Shown here piece by piece: positions 63,750 through 64,000 of a stretch of DNA of 64,000 bases; position 1 is the first letter of the stretch; every line of letters starts with the position of its first letter. Origin of the DNA: Gluconacetobacter diazotrophicus PA1 5 (GTDB taxonomy: Bacteria; Pseudomonadota; Alphaproteobacteria; Acetobacterales; Acetobacteraceae); assembly GCF_000021325.1 (NCBI RefSeq), contig NC_011365.1:3752501-3816500 (forward strand), written 5' to 3'. The notes below the pieces were generated by a model. It was given only the letters and a program-made list of their open reading frames with translations. It ran no database searches and had not been told where the DNA came from. Both the position numbers and the translations under genes were made by a program.

Positions 63750-64000
63750 ATGATGGGCTGGGTTGTTGATGGCTTAGTCGTTATTTCCACCATTTTTCTT
63801 GTATATGCCGCGTTGCATGATGTGGCGGTCCGAACAATACCTGATCAAGTGGTCGTCGCCTTGGGTGGGCTTGGGGCGACGATCGCCATTCTGCATGGCC
63901 ATATCGTGGGTTCCATTCTGGTCGCGATCTGCGTATTCGGTTTGTGCTTCGCGATCTGGTGGTTCGGGGCGATCGGGGGCGGCGACGTCAAGCTGCTCAG
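63750..64000 (+). CDS. cpaA: prepilin peptidase CpaA/TadV (partial, cut by window end)
   Basis: The first 83 residues are visible; the frame is open to the last base. Two to three membrane helices surround DVAVRTIPDQVV, which is the A24 prepilin peptidase N-terminal Asp motif. GGGDVKLL at the window edge is the GxGD-type catalytic site. The enzyme removes the Flp leader and belongs to the Tad machinery. GGTGGG lies just before the first of two possible ATGs (63750 and 63753). Confidence 0.88.
   Translation, partial: MMGWVVDGLVVISTIFLVYAALHDVAVRTIPDQVVVALGGLGATIAILHGHIVGSILVAICVFGLCFAIWWFGAIGGGDVKLL

Overview
The window is about 64 kb of GC-rich alphaproteobacterial DNA. Protein style, the FlaF/DUF1217/DUF6468/MotE accessory set, the IcpA-to-CheT order of the che operon and a Ros/MucR-type zinc finger all point to Alphaproteobacteria. 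A motile member of the Acetobacteraceae (Gluconacetobacter-like) is my best guess, but genus and species cannot be fixed from sequence reading alone.

Layout. Positions 1-2036 are the end of an rRNA operon: the 3' part of 23S, then 5S, an initiator tRNA and a terminator. From about 2.1 to 63.1 kb lies one almost uninterrupted flagellum and chemotaxis region.
- 2.1-6.9 kb: ATP-grasp protein, motE-like gene, flhA.
- 7.2-10.3 kb: two tandem TPR/glycosyltransferase-like paralogues.
- 10.3-15.7 kb: SLT transglycosylase, flgI, rod-binding flgJ, flgN-like gene, GT25 glycosyltransferase, lipoprotein, flgB, flgC.
- 15.9-21.7 kb: flagellin on the minus strand, then fliE-fliQ-fliR-flhB and flgE.
- 21.8-28.9 kb: chemoreceptor, large secreted TPR protein, small orphan protein, a CtrA/FtcR-like regulator without its phosphoacceptor Asp, flaF.
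- 29.2-43.9 kb: a 14.7-kb same-strand series of DUF1217 gene, fliI, fliJ, a glycosyltransferase, motB, motA, fliK, flgD, lipoprotein, fliF, fliG, fliH, fliN, fliO, fliP.
- 44.3-52.6 kb: the che operon (receptor, STAS, cheY1, cheA, cheW, cheR, cheB, cheY2, cheD, cheT-like).
- 52.6-58.9 kb: flgH-flgA-flgG on the minus strand, divergent from flgF, then flgK-flgL.
- 59.4-63.1 kb: MucR-like regulator, DUF6468 gene, fliM, fliL.
The last 500 bases start a Flp/Tad pilus locus (flp pilin, cpaA prepilin peptidase, cut by the window end).

How the genes work together. All of the export apparatus (FlhA, FlhB, FliH-J, FliO-R), rod, rings, hook, hook-filament junction, C-ring, stator and one flagellin are encoded here. 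I see no fliD, flbT, fliA, flgM or fliX. Four or five glycan-related genes are scattered among the structural genes, which suggests flagellin or surface glycosylation. Less ordinary points are the pseudo-receiver regulator, a MucR-type protein with a long unfamiliar N-terminal half, a CheZ/CheT-type DxxxQ protein ending the che operon, an exact 10-bp sequence (GGCCATATAG) found in three intergenic regions of the locus, and a secreted 860-residue TPR protein of unknown role.
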